In this document: piece by piece, positions 41,311 to 43,260 of the stretch
Layout of the letters: each line of letters starts with the position of its first letter
Position numbering within the stretch: position 1 is the first letter of the stretch
From: Patescibacteria group bacterium
Lineage (GTDB): Bacteria > Patescibacteriota > Microgenomatia > UBA1400 > PJMF01
Assembly: GCA_018830045.1 (NCBI GenBank)
Contig: JAHJTF010000033.1
Coordinates: 1 to 43,260, forward strand
Direction: 5' to 3'
Length of the DNA stretch: 43,260 bases
Translations under genes and position numbers: made by a program
The notes under the pieces: generated by a model
Told to the model about the DNA's origin: nothing
Seen by the model: only the letters and a program-made list of their open reading frames with translations
Databases searched by the model: none

Positions 41311-43224
41311 CTACAATTTGACTGGCAGAACCTCAATAGAAAGTTTGGTATCTTTCCCCAAATCAAAGTATTGATCAGAAGATAAACTATTTTTATATAT
41401 CAATTGGTAGAATCGCATTTTCATTTTTTTCAGAAATTTCGTCTGTGGAGAAATAAAGAATCTCATAGTGGTGACATGAACAAACCATTGTTTTTTATCC
41501 AGATCAATGTGAATATCATTTCTATCAGCTAACTTCAAAAGTTCTCTTTCAACTCGAGGATTTTCCATAAAACCATAATTAATTCTGATTGAAGTAATGC
41601 TACCTTTTTCTGGATGATCAAAGAAACGAATAATCTGAAATCTCTTATTTTGAAAATAGGGGACATCATGCATTACAACGGTGACGAAAGTTAAGTGTTT
41701 AGCAATCAATCCATAACGATCTATAAGAATTTGGGCGAGTAGAACGATTTTATGATTTAATTTCTTTGGTCCGTACGGAGTCATGATAATAAATGATTTT
41801 GGGATTTGTATGGCAGATTTTTGTTTGAAATCAATTAATTGTTTCATCGTCATGGATGAATATTTATGATACTTACTGCGGGTGATGCGTTTTCCCCAAT
41901 ACCAAATTTTCATAATCAGTAAAATAATTACTCCCATTACTAAGGGGATGTAACCACCAGAAAAAAACTTGAAAGAATTGGAGATTAATAATGAAAGATC
42001 AATTATTAATAGAGGAATAAAGACCAACGATGTTTTAATTAGCGACCACTGCCATAGATGTCGTGCTACTAAAAAAATTGACAGAGTAGTTACAAACATA
42101 ACGTACGCAACAGCTAGGCCATAAGCAGAGGCAAGATTCGAACTAGTTTGAAACAGTATTACTAAAAGCAAACAGCCTATTAATAGACAAAAATTGACAA
42201 ATGGAACGTAAATTTGCCCGGCATGTTCTTGATGGGTATGAATTATTTTCATGCGAGGAATATAACCCAGGTGTATGCCTTGAGTAATAAGAGAAAAAGC
42301 TCCGGTAATTAAGGCTTGCGAAGCAATGATGGTAGCCAGGGTAGCTAAAATTACCATTGGGATTAATCCCCAGGTTGGGACCATGCTATAAAAAACATTA
42401 TGATTAATGAGCGGTTGGTCACTTAATAAAAAAGCACCCTGCCCAAGATAGTTGATGATCAAAGCCGGAAAAACTAATCCAAACCAGCTAAGACGGATGG
42501 ATTTTTTGCCAAAATGACCCATATCGGCATATAAAGCTTCGCCGCCGGTCACAACCAATATAACCGAACCAAGAACGAGTAGGAGTAGGTGCAAGTCATT
42601 GTTTAAAATAAATTGGATCGCTTGGATTGGATTCAAGGCCAAAAAAATTTCAGGATGATTGATAATTTGAGACACGCCTAATAAACTTAAACTTAAAAAC
42701 CAAACGACGATAATTGGTCCAAACATAATGCCGATTTTGGCCGTTCCTTTTTTTTGGATTAAAAATAATATTGATAAAATAATGACAGTTATCGGTACGA
42801 TGTACGGCTTAAAGGCAGTGGTAACAATCCCCAAGCCTTCTATGGCTGAAATTACGCTGATTGCCGGAGTGATAATGCCATCTCCGAGTAAAAACCCCAC
42901 TGATAATAAAAGTAAAAATGAAGCTAAGGCCAGTCCCTTTATTTTTAAGCGAGATAACAAAGCAAATAAGGCAAACACTCCGCCCTCGCCATTATTGTCA
43001 GCTCGTAGAACCAGAATAATATATTTAATGGTAATAACAATGATTAAAGTCCAAATCACTAAACTAATATAACCGAGAACATTTTCTAGGCTTCGGCCAT
43101 TAGTGCCTAAATGATTATTGATTTCTTTAATAGCATAGAGCGGTGAGGTACCAATATCACCATAGACCACTCCTAAAGTAGCAATAGACACAATGATGTG
43201 TTTTTTCCAATTAGCTAATGACAT
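41311..43224 (-). CDS. kup: Kup-family potassium uptake protein
   Basis: This 637-residue membrane protein is a KUP/HAK/KT potassium-proton symporter. The N-terminal signature GVVYGDIGTSPLYAIKE is at residues 18-34. About twelve transmembrane helices follow, including LLGDGIITPAISVISAIEGL and GGEALYADMGHFGKKSIRLSW, both diagnostic. A soluble C-terminal domain of about 170 residues ends the protein. Length matches the family. Several -10-like boxes (TAAGAT, TATACA) lie 5-10 bases before the ATG at 43224 and no Shine-Dalgarno is visible. The remaining bases to 43260 hold nothing else. Confidence 0.96.
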   Translation of the reverse strand: MSLANWKKHIIVSIATLGVVYGDIGTSPLYAIKEINNHLGTNGRSLENVLGYISLVIWTLIIVITIKYIILVLRADNNGEGGVFALFALLSRLKIKGLALASFLLLLSVGFLLGDGIITPAISVISAIEGLGIVTTAFKPYIVPITVIILSILFLIQKKGTAKIGIMFGPIIVVWFLSLSLLGVSQIINHPEIFLALNPIQAIQFILNNDLHLLLLVLGSVILVVTGGEALYADMGHFGKKSIRLSWFGLVFPALIINYLGQGAFLLSDQPLINHNVFYSMVPTWGLIPMVILATLATIIASQALITGAFSLITQGIHLGYIPRMKIIHTHQEHAGQIYVPFVNFCLLIGCLLLVILFQTSSNLASAYGLAVAYVMFVTTLSIFLVARHLWQWSLIKTSLVFIPLLIIDLSLLISNSFKFFSGGYIPLVMGVIILLIMKIWYWGKRITRSKYHKYSSMTMKQLIDFKQKSAIQIPKSFIIMTPYGPKKLNHKIVLLAQILIDRYGLIAKHLTFVTVVMHDVPYFQNKRFQIIRFFDHPEKGSITSIRINYGFMENPRVERELLKLADRNDIHIDLDKKQWFVHVTTMRFFISPQTKFLKKMKMRFYQLIYKNSLSSDQYFDLGKDTKLSIEVLPVKL

Positions 43225-43260
43225 GAATTTGTATATCTTATCATGAATAAACTGGTTTAA

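Noticed and set aside
41244..41366. Longer N-terminus for the SRPBCC protein
   Set aside because: It overlaps the end of kup, adds cysteine-rich unconserved sequence and would bypass the -10 box located 7 bases before the ATG at 41243.
1..43260. TGA recoding as glycine (as in some CPR lineages)
   Set aside because: Several genes end at TGA exactly at conserved C-termini or overlap junctions, for example at 2554-2556 and at the rplD end, so TGA is a stop here.
1..43260. CRISPR arrays, insertion sequences and prophage
   Set aside because: No series of regularly spaced direct repeats, no transposase and no integrase was seen. The baseplate-J-like domain stands alone and is common in CPR membrane proteins, so it is not taken as a phage remnant.

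Overview
The window comes from the chromosome of a small-genome bacterium of the Patescibacteria (Candidate Phyla Radiation) type, possibly a Microgenomates-like lineage. The evidence is the full rpoBC/str/S10/spc/alpha block with no rpmD (L30) between rpsE and rplO, which is a hallmark of CPR; compact RNA polymerase subunits; a short adenylate kinase; a baseplate-J-like membrane protein next to a sortase; and very tight, often overlapping gene spacing. TGA is used as a stop, so this is not one of the TGA-recoding CPR lineages. The phylum is inferred; the exact lineage is not resolved. No gene-free stretch longer than 300 bases occurs.

Layout. Positions 1-443 hold the 3' end of alaS, which stops directly after the editing domain. 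Positions 487-4890 are an envelope cluster: an ASKHA-like/transmembrane/baseplate-J-like protein, an overlapping sortase, ruvX, and mltG behind its own promoter. Positions 4882-5106 carry a strong promoter and a structured leader. Positions 5107-32267 are a nearly continuous transcription and translation block on the + strand: rpoB, rpoC, rpsL, rpsG, fusA, tuf (with a terminator), rpsJ, rplC, rplD, rplW, rplB, rpsS, rplV, rpsC, rplP, rpmC, rpsQ, rplN, rplX, rplE, rpsN, rpsH, rplF, rplR, rpsE, rplO, secY, adk, infA, rpmJ, rpsM, rpsK, rpsD, rpoA, rplQ, rplM, rpsI.

Positions 32269-36504 (- strand) encode an ABC-2 exporter with an unusual composition: one ATPase between two pairs of permeases. 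Upstream of it are a tandem 21-bp repeat, a terminator and an HU gene. Positions 36974-38507 (- strand) encode a VanZ-like protein and a two-LTD-domain surface protein with a P/S/T-rich linker. Positions 38614-39935 hold a response regulator and a small sensorless histidine kinase whose 3' ends overlap. A tRNA-Gln(CTG), a HIT-domain protein, an SRPBCC protein and a Kup potassium transporter complete the window.

Regulatory theme. Many first genes have a TATAAT-like -10 box only 6-9 bases before the start codon and no Shine-Dalgarno sequence, which points to leaderless mRNAs. rpoB, rpoA and tuf instead have leaders with good Shine-Dalgarno sequences. The rpoB leader can form a terminator-like stem and a competing or pseudoknotted helix, making it the most promising candidate for an undescribed regulatory RNA here.
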